Assembly: GCA_022316685.1 (NCBI GenBank)
Contig: JAKJHU010000036.1
Span: 4,165,036 to 4,229,035 of the forward strand
Reading direction: 5' to 3'
DNA from: Progne subis subis
Taxonomy: Eukaryota; Chordata; Aves; Passeriformes; Hirundinidae
Length of the DNA: 64,000 bases
Shown: in pieces, positions 60,801-64,000 of the stretch
Layout of the letters: each line of letters begins with the position of its first letter
Numbering within the stretch: the stretch's first letter is position 1
Made by a program: the position numbers and the translations under genes
The notes under the pieces: model-generated
What the model was told of the DNA's origin: nothing
What the model saw: only the letters and a program-made list of their open reading frames with translations
The model's database searches: none

Positions 60801-61934
60801 TGCTTAATCACTCAGCAATTACTTGCTTGAATCATTTAATGTCAAATTAATGTTATATGCCATTGTTTAAAACGTTTACTCAGAAACTTTCACTGATTTT
60901 AATGCATTTGGTATTTTTGCATTATGAAAAAGGAGTTTCAATTAAACTCAATGGCTATGTAGTGTAAATCATTTAAAATGAAGAGAAAAATAAATCATAC
61001 TTTTTTTCCCAGATTGCAGGAAGAATTCCAGGAAATAATGTTGTCCCTCTATTTCTGCTTCCAGGGTAGCAGAGGGGAGACAGGTCCTGCAGGTCCTCCA
61101 GGTTTACCAGGGAAGTTGGTAAGCAGTTAATGTCCATATTCAGTGCTCAGGTTTGTCAAGGAGCTATAGTATCATCTGGCTGCACTTACCCATTTAGGCA
61201 TGCAGGGAACTGAAAATAACATTGAAATGAGTGATGGTTCAGTTTCTTTTTCAGTCCTCTGTGCTAATATTAGAAAATGCTCTTTTAAGTTACATGGAGA
61301 TATGTGTGTCTTTTTTATTCTACTTGAAAAACCCCTAAATCCTATGACATGCAAAGCTGAGTGGCACACTCCTGTGTGGGCTCCTGGGAACAGGAGCAGT
61401 GACAGACTGGCTTTCTGCTGACAGCTACGTGAAAATAATGAATGGAGCACGCTATGAATGCCACCTTTTACCAGAGCTCCTGCAGTATTTACACAGAATC
61501 AGTCAGAAGCATAGCTGGGGAGGTCTTGGCTGAAAGAGCCTACTGTTACAGAGGAATGTGCAAATCGCAGAGTGCAAGATCTTGGGAAGAATTTTTAAGA
61601 GAACCAATCTTTTGCTGAGGGACTGTAGGGTAAAAAACCCTGTAAGTCATTTCTGTTCTGTTTGTCAGCAATAAATTCATATTAAGATTCTGCTTAGAGT
61701 GCTGTACTTTGGATCAGCCCAATTTGCATCAGATAATCCTCTTTCATCAAACTAAGTTTGTTCTGGGAATAAGGTTCTGCCCCATAAGCTTCATGGTATG
61801 ACCCTTATTTGTTCGTTCTAAACAAGATTGGCTAAGTTTACATCCTTGACTTATTTTCACAGGGTCCCCAGGGTAATATTGGACTTCCTGGACTGCCTGG
61901 TCCTCCAGGCCTTCCTGGTGGTAAAGGTGACCGG
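14426..61934 (+). CDS. COL9A1: Collagen alpha-1(IX) chain, long NC4-containing isoform (exons 1-30; 3' end beyond window)
   Basis: This is the long-form coding region, spliced from exons 14426-14439, 14748-14821, 16257-16334, 16470-16602, 23740-24136, 29179-29256, 29968-29988 and 31011 onward to 61934. It gives 664 codons without a stop. Residues 1 to about 23 are a signal peptide. About 24-265 form NC4, a thrombospondin-N-terminal-like/LNS domain ([20 protein letters not shown] core, [19 protein letters not shown]), with four NC4 cysteines in the usual places. Residues 266 to about 400 are COL3, about 401-414 are NC3 with CPSAC, and COL2 follows. In the family, alpha-1 joins alpha-2 and alpha-3 into a disulfide-bonded heterotrimer on collagen II fibrils, with NC4 projecting from the fibril. 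All junction phases agree and residue order matches my memory of human COL9A1. Chain identity is firm. The missing part is COL2 end, NC2, COL1 and NC1. Confidence 0.96.
14440..14747 (+). other. COL9A1 intron 1
   Basis: 308-nt GT-AG intron between the start-codon exon and the signal-peptide exon. Nothing else is recognised in it. Confidence 0.8.
14748..14821 (+). CDS. COL9A1: COL9A1 exon 2 (signal peptide core)
   Basis: 74-nt exon between acceptor tttgcag and donor gtaagg. It encodes [18 protein letters not shown] followed by TIQHQS. The hydrophobic run with Ser-Ala at its end is a typical signal peptide, with cleavage probably after Ile-Ser-Ala (residue about 23). It aligns residue for residue with the human leader. 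The exon ends with one base of a split Arg codon. Confidence 0.93.
15849..15876 (+). repeat. Poly-T tract, 28 nt
   Basis: Uninterrupted T28 in intron 2, read directly. It is one of three T runs of 25 nt or more within 4 kb. Confidence 0.95.
16230..16254 (+). repeat. Poly-T tract, 25 nt, forming the exon 3 polypyrimidine tract
   Basis: Uninterrupted T25 followed immediately by the AG acceptor of exon 3. Length changes here would alter the splice acceptor directly. Confidence 0.95.
16257..16334 (+). CDS. COL9A1: COL9A1 exon 3 (start of NC4)
   Basis: 78-nt exon. It encodes [14 protein letters not shown] then [12 protein letters not shown], the conserved opening of the NC4 domain including its first cysteine. 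The donor is the non-canonical gcaagt, preceded by CCAG. Using the next GT (16340) would shift the frame and hit TGA in exon 4, so the GC donor is required to read on into GFDLISQF. Confidence 0.94.
16335..16469 (+). other. COL9A1 intron 3, a GC-AG intron
   Basis: 135-nt intron that begins GC (gcaagt) and ends ttcttgtag. The flanking CAG|gcaagt is a strong match to the general consensus of functional GC donors. Confidence 0.88.
16470..16602 (+). CDS. COL9A1: COL9A1 exon 4 (NC4 domain)
   Basis: 133-nt exon. It encodes [15 protein letters not shown] and then [19 protein letters not shown], ending IPT plus two bases of a split Ser codon. Donor gtaatg. The residues are a direct counterpart of human NC4, where this part starts the LNS beta-sandwich. 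Confidence 0.96.
17925..18478. repeat. GC-rich pentanucleotide minisatellite, units GGGCA/GGGCG with variants
   Basis: About 550 bp of nearly uninterrupted 5-bp units, mostly GGGCA and GGGCG. Variants include GGGTG, GGGAA, AGAGCA and shortened GGCA units. The unit contains no stop in any frame of either strand, and 5 is not a multiple of 3, so long low-complexity frames (Ala-Gly-Gln-Gly-Arg or Pro-Cys-Pro-Ala-Leu) appear on both strands. They are not genes. Runs of three or four Gs at 5-bp spacing make the + strand strongly G-quadruplex-prone. Confidence 0.95.
19508..19533 (+). repeat. Poly-T tract, 26 nt
   Basis: Uninterrupted T26 in intron 4, read directly. It is preceded at about 19418-19430 by a short CA run. 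Confidence 0.95.
20531..20579. repeat. Perfect 21-bp inverted repeat with 7-nt loop
   Basis: Left arm 20531-20551 (begins TTTCCTTGTATACTC), loop 20552-20558 (CTGATGA), right arm 20559-20579. Every base of the 21-bp stem pairs. It lies deep in intron 4 with no coding or splice role visible. Confidence 0.95.
21325..21376. repeat. Tandem duplication of a 26-bp unit
   Basis: Two identical 26-bp copies (21325-21350 and 21351-21376; unit begins TAGTGTTTGATTAG) lie head to tail in intron 4. The perfect identity suggests a recent duplication by slippage. Confidence 0.93.
23740..24136 (+). CDS. COL9A1: COL9A1 exon 5 (body of the NC4 TSPN/LNS domain)
   Basis: 397-nt exon, the largest in the gene, from acceptor ctacatag to donor gtaagt. 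It encodes residues about 100-232. Recognisable segments in order are [59 protein letters not shown] and DGFALLGKL, ending NPQISVP. These are hallmark strands of the thrombospondin-N/LNS fold. The Cys of LFIDC is one of four conserved NC4 cysteines. The exon ends in phase 0. Confidence 0.97.
25560..25760 (+). mobile_element. Possible old CR1 LINE 3' fragment
   Basis: The words 'aaacactggaacaaatta' and 'gactcactagattgaattg' resemble the diverged 3' part of avian CR1 elements in sense orientation. The match is weak, without the terminal octamer repeats, and could be chance. Confidence 0.35.
27621..28198 (-). mobile_element. Avian endogenous retrovirus solo-LTR-like insertion, minus orientation
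   Basis: The block resembles a widespread bird ERV LTR lying antisense to COL9A1. Recognised parts include the AAGCCCCACACAGCCACT edge near 27650, the CAGGGCTCCATCACAAGTAA segment, a TGACGTCA palindrome (27937-27944), TATCCCTTTAGTCAGTTGGG, and the AGCACAAATCCAAAACATGG end near 28120. No internal retroviral coding sequence is present on either side, which suggests a solo LTR. The TATA region on the minus strand appears degraded. Family name and exact ends are uncertain. Confidence 0.82.
28605..28720 (+). mobile_element. Degraded ERV LTR-like fragment, plus orientation
   Basis: The words GCTGGTACAGTGCTGTGTTTTGGATTTA and a following GATAAT resemble, on the opposite strand, the 5' part of the same LTR type seen at 27621-28198. 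It is short and diverged, and edges are approximate. Confidence 0.5.
29179..29256 (+). CDS. COL9A1: COL9A1 exon 6 (C-terminal NC4)
   Basis: 78-nt exon, phase 0 at both ends, between tttgccag and gtgaga. It encodes [19 protein letters not shown] then CGELPAR, carrying the last two NC4 cysteines. Its codons are almost all G/C-ending (25 of 26 by eye), unlike the AT-leaning exons 2-5, because it lies inside the CpG-rich island of the internal promoter. The donor is followed within 20 nt by a CCCGT tandem repeat. Confidence 0.96.
29266..29362. repeat. CCCGT pentanucleotide tandem repeat
   Basis: Units of CCCGT interrupted by CCTGTGCTGT segments begin about 10 nt after the exon 6 donor. The minus strand has GGG runs spaced by two bases (GGGACGGGACGGG), a canonical G-quadruplex motif. 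The low-complexity frames over it are not genes. Confidence 0.93.
29390..29849 (+). promoter_or_regulatory. COL9A1: Internal (short-isoform) promoter and 5' UTR in a CpG-rich island
   Basis: The region has dense CpG and GC-box-like sequence upstream of the exon 1* ATG. It includes a CAG/CCG triplet run (29475-29502) and lacks a clear TATA box, as expected for a CpG-island promoter. CpG density extends through exon 6, exon 1*, exon 7 and on to about 30400. In chicken and human the short COL9A1 transcript starts in this intron. The start site itself cannot be read here. Confidence 0.7.
29850..29912 (+). CDS. COL9A1: COL9A1 alternative first exon 1* (short-form signal peptide)
   Basis: The 63 coding nt run from ATG (in a CCATCCATGG context) to donor gtaagt. 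They encode 21 residues: a basic n-region MARR, a hydrophobic core [16 protein letters not shown] and a final Gln. This is a clean signal peptide of the same length class and the same Ala-Gln ending as the human short-form leader. The exon ends in phase 0 and so can join exon 7 or exon 8. Confidence 0.92.
29850..61934 (+). CDS. COL9A1: Collagen alpha-1(IX) chain, short isoform from internal promoter (exon 1* plus exons 8-30; 3' end beyond window)
   Basis: Exon 1* (29850-29912) gives a 21-codon leader beginning [11 protein letters not shown] and ending GLAQ. It is followed by donor gtaagt in phase 0. Joined to exon 8 (31011) it reads Ala-Gln-Arg-Gly-Pro-Pro-Gly, the same junction type as the known human short form. 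The predicted product is 420 codons to the window edge and lacks NC4. In chicken and human the short form is known from cornea and vitreous and starts in intron 6; the geometry here is the same. Whether exon 7 is included cannot be read from DNA, since both choices stay in frame, but exon 7 lies only 55 nt from the exon 1* donor. Confidence 0.9.
29968..29988 (+). CDS. COL9A1: COL9A1 exon 7 (21-nt NC4-COL3 linker microexon)
   Basis: 21-nt exon between acceptor tccctcgcag and donor gtaagt. It encodes VTQTGIE, the counterpart of the short human linker between ...LPAR and RGPPG. It is phase 0 at both ends. It lies 55 nt past the exon 1* donor, probably too close for efficient splicing to it, which suggests exon 7 is used only by the long form. 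Confidence 0.88.
29989..31010 (+). other. COL9A1 intron 7 with the tail of the CpG-rich island
   Basis: 1022-nt intron. It is GC- and CpG-rich to about 30400 and of ordinary composition after that. Several overlapping frames on both strands are by-products of high GC; none has a recognisable domain. Confidence 0.8.
31011..31085 (+). CDS. COL9A1: COL9A1 exon 8 (start of COL3)
   Basis: 75-nt exon from ccttgtcag to gtaagt. It encodes Arg followed by Gly-X-Y triplets rich in GPP, ending GVPGIDGID. This is the first triple-helical exon and the common acceptor for both isoforms. The run of five consecutive GPP triplets near its start favours stable helix formation. Confidence 0.97.
31086..31679 (+). 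other. COL9A1 intron 8
   Basis: 594-nt intron, AT-rich, nothing recognised. Confidence 0.8.
31680..31715 (+). CDS. COL9A1: COL9A1 exon 9 (COL3)
   Basis: 36-nt exon encoding [12 protein letters not shown]. Acceptor ttggtag, donor gtaagt. It starts with a full Gly codon, as nearly all collagen helix exons do. Confidence 0.96.
31825..31887 (+). CDS. COL9A1: COL9A1 exon 10 (COL3)
   Basis: 63-nt exon encoding seven Gly-X-Y triplets, from [10 protein letters not shown] to GEPGAD. It follows a 109-nt intron, and its acceptor (cctaaag) is short. Donor gtgagt. Confidence 0.96.
31888..33783 (+). other. COL9A1 intron 10
   Basis: 1896-nt AT-rich intron. A 20-bp near-perfect tandem duplication lies at 32781-32820. 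Nothing else recognised. Confidence 0.8.
33784..33837 (+). CDS. COL9A1: COL9A1 exon 11 (COL3)
   Basis: 54-nt exon, six triplets: [18 protein letters not shown]. Donor gtagga. It corresponds to human GLTGPDGS...KGQK. Confidence 0.96.
33838..34437 (+). other. COL9A1 intron 11
   Basis: 600-nt intron, nothing recognised. Confidence 0.8.
34438..34473 (+). CDS. COL9A1: COL9A1 exon 12 (COL3)
   Basis: 36-nt exon encoding [12 protein letters not shown], acceptor cttttaaag, donor gtaagt. Confidence 0.96.
35700..36155 (+). mobile_element. CR1 LINE 3' fragment, plus orientation
   Basis: This has the classic CR1 3' end: a degenerate reverse-transcriptase C-terminal region (GGTGACCTAAC, ATTGGGAAGAAATTCTTTGC, GGTGCTGGAACAGATTGCCC), then the 3' UTR, ending near 36150 in a CR1-like GATCCTATGG terminus. 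The reading frame is broken throughout, so it is a dead 5'-truncated copy. Confidence 0.9.
36980..37085. repeat. A/C-rich low-complexity stretch
   Basis: About 100 bp almost lacking T, of the type CAAACAAAACCCC, in intron 12. Confidence 0.85.
39617..39640 (+). CDS. COL9A1: COL9A1 exon 13 (COL3, 24-nt exon with triplet imperfection)
   Basis: 24-nt exon encoding GKGLLGPP. The Gly-Lys-Gly start means one triplet has two residues, an interruption of Gly-X-Y in COL3. Human COL9A1 has the same kind of interruption (GRG) at this place, so it is conserved and not a sequence error. Acceptor tttcacag, donor gtaagt. Confidence 0.94.
39641..39940 (+). other. COL9A1 intron 13
   Basis: 300-nt intron, nothing recognised. 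Confidence 0.8.
39941..39994 (+). CDS. COL9A1: COL9A1 exon 14 (COL3)
   Basis: 54-nt exon encoding [18 protein letters not shown], acceptor tgttcgtag, donor gtaagt. Confidence 0.96.
40106..40200. repeat. GTTT/T-rich low-complexity repeat
   Basis: T runs interspersed with GTTT tetramers (six or so GTTT units near 40155-40178) and GGTTTT units. Confidence 0.9.
40675..40790 (+). repeat. Old interspersed repeat relic, family not assigned
   Basis: The words GATCCATCTAGCTCAGTGTTTTGTCT and CAAGGGAAGTGTACAGGGTA resemble a dispersed amniote repeat whose typical text is 'gtccatctagcccagtatcctgtct'. A second, better-preserved copy lies at 6814-6970. Confidence 0.45.
41638..41691 (+). CDS. COL9A1: COL9A1 exon 15 (COL3)
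   Basis: 54-nt exon encoding [18 protein letters not shown], acceptor ctttttaag, donor gtaagt. Its GPP-rich end stabilises the helix just before NC3. Confidence 0.96.
41692..43298 (+). other. COL9A1 intron 15
   Basis: 1607-nt intron, nothing recognised apart from the TTTAA triplication at its 3' end. Confidence 0.8.
43299..43331 (+). CDS. COL9A1: COL9A1 exon 16 (end of COL3, start of NC3)
   Basis: 33-nt exon encoding [11 protein letters not shown]. The Gly-X-Y pattern ends here and the short NC3 hinge begins. The acceptor tract is three tandem TTTAA units rather than a normal polypyrimidine run. Donor gtaaga. It matches human GTIG..DGD.L. Confidence 0.95.
43426..43482 (+). CDS. COL9A1: COL9A1 exon 17 (NC3 cysteines, start of COL2)
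   Basis: 57-nt exon encoding CPSACPPG and then Gly-X-Y triplets through GHAGLMGMK. The two cysteines, spaced Cys-X-X-X-Cys, are those that link alpha-1 to the partner chains at the NC3 hinge in type IX collagen. Acceptor ttttccag, donor gtaaga; intron 16 is only 94 nt. Confidence 0.96.
43483..44193 (+). other. COL9A1 intron 17
   Basis: 711-nt intron, nothing recognised. Confidence 0.8.
44194..44247 (+). CDS. COL9A1: COL9A1 exon 18 (COL2)
   Basis: 54-nt exon encoding [18 protein letters not shown], acceptor tattttag, donor gtaaaa. It is lysine-rich; the amino end of COL2 is the region of type IX collagen known to cross-link to collagen II telopeptides, though I cannot say which Lys is used. 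Confidence 0.96.
44248..45440 (+). other. COL9A1 intron 18
   Basis: 1193-nt intron. It carries a minus-strand CR1 3' fragment at 44866-45160, less than 300 nt from exon 19. Confidence 0.8.
44866..45160 (-). mobile_element. CR1 LINE 3' end fragment, minus orientation
   Basis: It begins with two copies of a CATAGAATCATAGG-type terminal repeat (the CR1 3' end seen in reverse). It continues GGTTGGAAGAGACCTTAGAG, CATCTAGTCC, GGCAGGGACACCTCTCACTA, CCTGTTCCAGTGTCTCACCA and GTAAAGAATTTCCTCA, all typical CR1 3' text. It is 5'-truncated and relatively well preserved, so younger than the copies upstream of the gene. Confidence 0.93.
45441..45494 (+). CDS. COL9A1: COL9A1 exon 19 (COL2)
   Basis: 54-nt exon encoding [18 protein letters not shown], acceptor gctttcccag, donor gtaaag. 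Nearly identical to the human triplets at this place. Confidence 0.97.
45495..47868 (+). other. COL9A1 intron 19
   Basis: 2374-nt intron. A T17 run lies at 46544-46560. A 201-nt open segment with plausible splice sites and six cysteine codons lies at 47017-47217 and is listed separately. Confidence 0.75.
47017..47217 (+). other. Candidate unannotated cassette exon in intron 19 (cysteine-rich, 67 codons)
   Basis: The segment follows a pyrimidine-rich acceptor (tttccccaccttttag, in which the in-frame TAG is part of the acceptor). It is open for 67 codons, is exactly 201 nt, and ends CAG before gtagtg. It is phase 0 at both ends and could be inserted between exons 19 and 20 without changing frame. 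It encodes no Gly-X-Y repeat: it begins [18 protein letters not shown], contains six Cys, and ends [11 protein letters not shown]. No family is recognised. A non-helical insert inside COL2 would be unexpected, and an open run this long can arise by chance, so this is a candidate only. Confidence 0.2.
47869..47922 (+). CDS. COL9A1: COL9A1 exon 20 (COL2)
   Basis: 54-nt exon encoding [18 protein letters not shown], acceptor ctatttcag, donor gtgagt. Unusually isoleucine-rich, as in the human GLRGITGLVG segment. Confidence 0.96.
47923..49310 (+). other. COL9A1 intron 20
   Basis: 1388-nt T-rich intron, nothing recognised. Confidence 0.8.
49311..49364 (+). CDS. COL9A1: COL9A1 exon 21 (COL2)
   Basis: 54-nt exon encoding [18 protein letters not shown], acceptor tgttttctag, donor gtaagt. 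One residue (Asp for Glu) differs from human as I remember it. Confidence 0.97.
49365..50052 (+). other. COL9A1 intron 21
   Basis: 688-nt intron ending in a TTTTG pentamer microsatellite (about 50020-50048) that doubles as the 3' splice tract of exon 22. Confidence 0.8.
50053..50106 (+). CDS. COL9A1: COL9A1 exon 22 (COL2)
   Basis: 54-nt exon encoding [18 protein letters not shown]. The acceptor tgtgtag follows (TTTTG)n; donor gtgagc. Confidence 0.96.
50286..50339 (+). CDS. COL9A1: COL9A1 exon 23 (COL2)
   Basis: 54-nt exon encoding [18 protein letters not shown], acceptor tttctcag, donor gtatgt. Introns on both sides are short (179 and 102 nt). Confidence 0.96.
50442..50495 (+). CDS. COL9A1: COL9A1 exon 24 (COL2)
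   Basis: 54-nt exon encoding [18 protein letters not shown], acceptor cttttcaag, donor gtaagg. Near-identical to human [18 protein letters not shown]. Confidence 0.97.
50709..50762 (+). CDS. COL9A1: COL9A1 exon 25 (COL2)
   Basis: 54-nt exon encoding [18 protein letters not shown], acceptor ttttacag, donor gtaagt. Confidence 0.97.
50763..51873 (+). other. COL9A1 intron 25
   Basis: 1111-nt intron. A short AT dinucleotide run lies at 51800-51817. Nothing else recognised. Confidence 0.8.
51874..51918 (+). CDS. COL9A1: COL9A1 exon 26 (COL2)
   Basis: 45-nt exon, five triplets: [15 protein letters not shown]. Acceptor tctttcag, donor gtaaaa. The 45-nt size matches the equivalent human segment of 15 residues. 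Confidence 0.95.
51919..52539 (+). other. COL9A1 intron 26
   Basis: 621-nt intron, nothing recognised. Confidence 0.8.
52540..52593 (+). CDS. COL9A1: COL9A1 exon 27 (COL2)
   Basis: 54-nt exon encoding [18 protein letters not shown], acceptor gcccaacag, donor gtaaaa. Followed by a 94-nt intron. Confidence 0.95.
52688..52741 (+). CDS. COL9A1: COL9A1 exon 28 (COL2)
   Basis: 54-nt exon encoding [18 protein letters not shown], acceptor cataacag, donor gtaagt. The following intron is the longest in the window. Confidence 0.96.
52742..61064 (+). other. COL9A1 intron 28 (8.3 kb)
   Basis: 8323-nt intron, longer than introns 18-27 together. It has a T18 run (54578-54595), short AT runs near 58117, and otherwise ordinary AT-rich sequence. 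No repeat family, RNA gene or extra exon is recognised. Exons 28 and 29 correspond to consecutive human triplet blocks, so no exon is missing. Confidence 0.8.
61065..61118 (+). CDS. COL9A1: COL9A1 exon 29 (COL2)
   Basis: 54-nt exon encoding [18 protein letters not shown], acceptor tgcttccag, donor gtaagc. It matches human GSRGELGPVGSPGLPGKL. Confidence 0.97.
61119..61862 (+). other. COL9A1 intron 29
   Basis: 744-nt intron, nothing recognised. Confidence 0.8.
61863..61934 (+). CDS. COL9A1: COL9A1 exon 30 (COL2), last exon in the window
   Basis: 72-nt exon of eight triplets, from [18 protein letters not shown] to GGKGDR, acceptor attttcacag, donor gtaaga. Same size and same [13 protein letters not shown]...KGDR pattern as human. 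Confidence 0.97.
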
Positions 61935-64000
61935 GTAAGAAATGCACTTGTACATGCAGTTTGATGTCAGGAGTAAACACAATAAGCTGAGCACTGTTTT
62001 CAGTTTTTCTATGAATTATATATCTGTTTTCTTGTTTTGTATATAGATATTTTAAGTGCTTGAAAGTGGTGCTCTCTGTGGCCATCAACTACTTTCAGCT
62101 CATAAATGTGTATAGGAAAAGTCTTGACAGTGTCACTTAAGGGACTGAAATAAGATTACTGGTGTAAATATTATTATTTTTTTTTTTTAAGTTTGAATCA
62201 TATAAGACCTAAATTGGACCACAAATCATTGATACAGCCAGGTATGAAATGGTTAGTCAGGGTCTGTGGTCATTATAGAACTTTGCAGCTTCAACCTCAA
62301 CCTACAATAGTAGTGAAGCCTGTTACCTGTCTTAGCACCCACTGTGGAAATGCATGGATTAATGCAGCTGTGGAGACACCTGTGCCTACATGCTGAATTA
62401 TGGATATATCTTCTAGTATTTTGTTGAGAAGGAAGGATTGGGCCCTATGGGCCTCACATAACTGCAGAATATATCTTGCTTTGCTCAATAAATGTTAGTA
62501 AAGACAGTACATAAAACCAGAGATGTTTCTTGTCTTCGCTTGGCTAGAGGAGACTGCAAAGGATGAAATTCACTTGCCAAACTTCTGACATACTTGATAT
62601 AAAAATATTAAGTTCCCTACTGTGTCTTCCATACTTGAGGTATGTCTACATCAGTATTAAATGAATTACACTTGTGAAGTGTCTCTTACATCCTCCTGAC
62701 AACCAGGGGACAGTTGGACTGTTAGTCAGACATGGGTATAACTGCTGTAGAATATCTTAGCTGAACAGAGGAAAGCTCATGGTGTGCTCCTAGTGTACAT
62801 CACAGGGTTTCTGGAAAGGGTTTGCTGTTGTATTTGGCAGCTTTTTTTTTTTTTTAAAAAAACCTATTCAGGTACTTAAAAGCAATATTCTAAATCTTTG
62901 ATGTGGAGGGGTTTTTTCATGCGTCTTTGGTTTTCTCTTAATGCTGAGATCAGGACACATTTCTAGTCAAATGTAAGTATTGACATAAAGCAGTAATGAT
63001 TCATATTTTAGACTTCTCCAGAGAGATATTGAAGGTACTGAGGAAGCAAAGGTAGAAGGAAAATACCTAAAATTTGTTGCAGTGCTGACAATCTCCCTCC
63101 AAAGGTGATGGGTTTTCCACATCTGCCATACAAATAATCTGGGTTCTCTAGGAGAAAAAGTAGAATGTAAATCCTATAAATACACCTAGAGAGATTCAGA
63201 CTACAGCCAGGAGGTTTCTGAGTATTTAACTTATGACTGGAATTTTTTAAAAAACCTGATGTCAGTTTAATGCTCTGTGCAAATACCTTAAAATCCAAAG
63301 GGCTATGCTAGGAATTATTTCATCCTATGATTACTTTTTAGCTCTCCACTTGTACCCTAGAGTCATATTTTATTTTCTAGTTGCACACAGGTTGGAGTGA
63401 ATTTTCTGGGGCAGGCTTAGCAAGGATACAGCCTTGCTAGCAGCACTGACCTGCAGTCTATCTTCCAAGTCACAAGCCTGGAGAGCACTGTGCCACTCTA
63501 TCCTTCCTCTTCCCTTCAGTTTTTGAAACCGCATCAGTCTTACACAAACAACATTTTCATGTTGGAAATAGATGTCTCTGTAGCCTGTTAAGCCCAGTCT
63601 TTGAGTCAACCCATTCTAGGAGTAAGGTCTAGACTGAAGTAACCTTTTTTCCCTTTCTGATTTCAAAACGTCATAGTTTTGTACACAGGGATCCTATTAA
63701 GTTCTGTTGTGTAGCTTTACCTGCATGGTAAGAGTTGATGTAAATAGCAGCGAGAATTCATGAATTTGATATATCAGCAGTCAGCCTTGATCCCAAAGCT
63801 GTTAAATATTGTATACTATCTGCTGGCATCTTGTCTTCATTCAGGTGATGTCCACTTAAAGAATAAATCACCAGCAAAGATACCACCAGAATGATTTTTA
63901 CTGAAGTAATATGTAAAAGTGAGAGCTGACAAAATTTGATGGATATAACAATGACTGAATGTTACAAGTGTAATACCATGTGCTAACTGCAGGGTCAGTG
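61935..64000 (+). other. COL9A1 intron 30 (partial)
   Basis: At least 2 kb of intron running to the window edge, nothing recognised. The last 8 bases follow a CAG that could be an acceptor but do not begin a convincing helix exon. Confidence 0.7.

Noticed and set aside
63993..64000. Possible start of COL9A1 exon 31 after CTAACTGCAG
   Set aside because: Only 8 bases are visible. GGT CAG TG does not give a likely Gly-X-Y start, and the upstream pyrimidine tract is poor.

Overview
This is a vertebrate nuclear genomic window, almost certainly from a bird. The evidence is several 3'-truncated CR1 LINE fragments, a bird-type endogenous retrovirus LTR, GC-rich pentanucleotide minisatellites, and one large collagen gene that matches COL9A1 exon by exon. 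I cannot assign the species.

The window holds one recognisable gene, on the + strand: COL9A1, the alpha-1 chain of type IX collagen, a FACIT collagen of cartilage, vitreous and cornea. I reconstruct exons 1 to 30 of the long form plus the alternative first exon (called exon 1* here). All splice phases agree. The right edge cuts the gene off inside COL2. From memory of the human chain (about 921 residues, 38 exons), roughly 254 residues and eight exons lie beyond it.

Layout. 1-14.2 kb is intergenic sequence upstream of the gene, with CR1 relics (about 0.04-0.76, 4.35-4.47, 6.37-6.56 and 7.57-8.47 kb) and no supported gene. 14.4-29.3 kb carries exons 1-6, encoding the signal peptide and the NC4 (TSPN/LNS) globular domain. 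Intron 4 contains a roughly 0.56-kb GGGCA/GGGCG minisatellite and a perfect 21-bp hairpin. Intron 5 contains a solo-LTR-like insertion. 29.2-30.4 kb is a CpG-rich island holding exon 6, the start codon of the short isoform (exon 1*) and 21-nt exon 7. 31.0-43.3 kb (exons 8-16) encodes COL3. Exons 16-17 encode NC3 with its Cys-Pro-Ser-Ala-Cys motif. 44.2-61.9 kb (exons 18-30) encodes most of COL2 in 54-nt or related Gly-X-Y exons. Intron 28 is 8.3 kb long. 61.9-64.0 kb is intron 30.

The two starts explain the main biology. The upstream start gives a chain with the NC4 head (265 codons before the first Gly-X-Y exon). The internal start replaces NC4 with a 21-residue signal-peptide exon joined in phase to exon 8. 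The less ordinary observations are an in-frame GC-AG intron 3, a 55-nt gap between exon 1* and exon 7 that may enforce isoform choice, a possible 201-nt cysteine-rich cassette exon in intron 19, and two G-quadruplex-prone pentamer repeats. One of those repeats begins next to the exon 6 splice donor.
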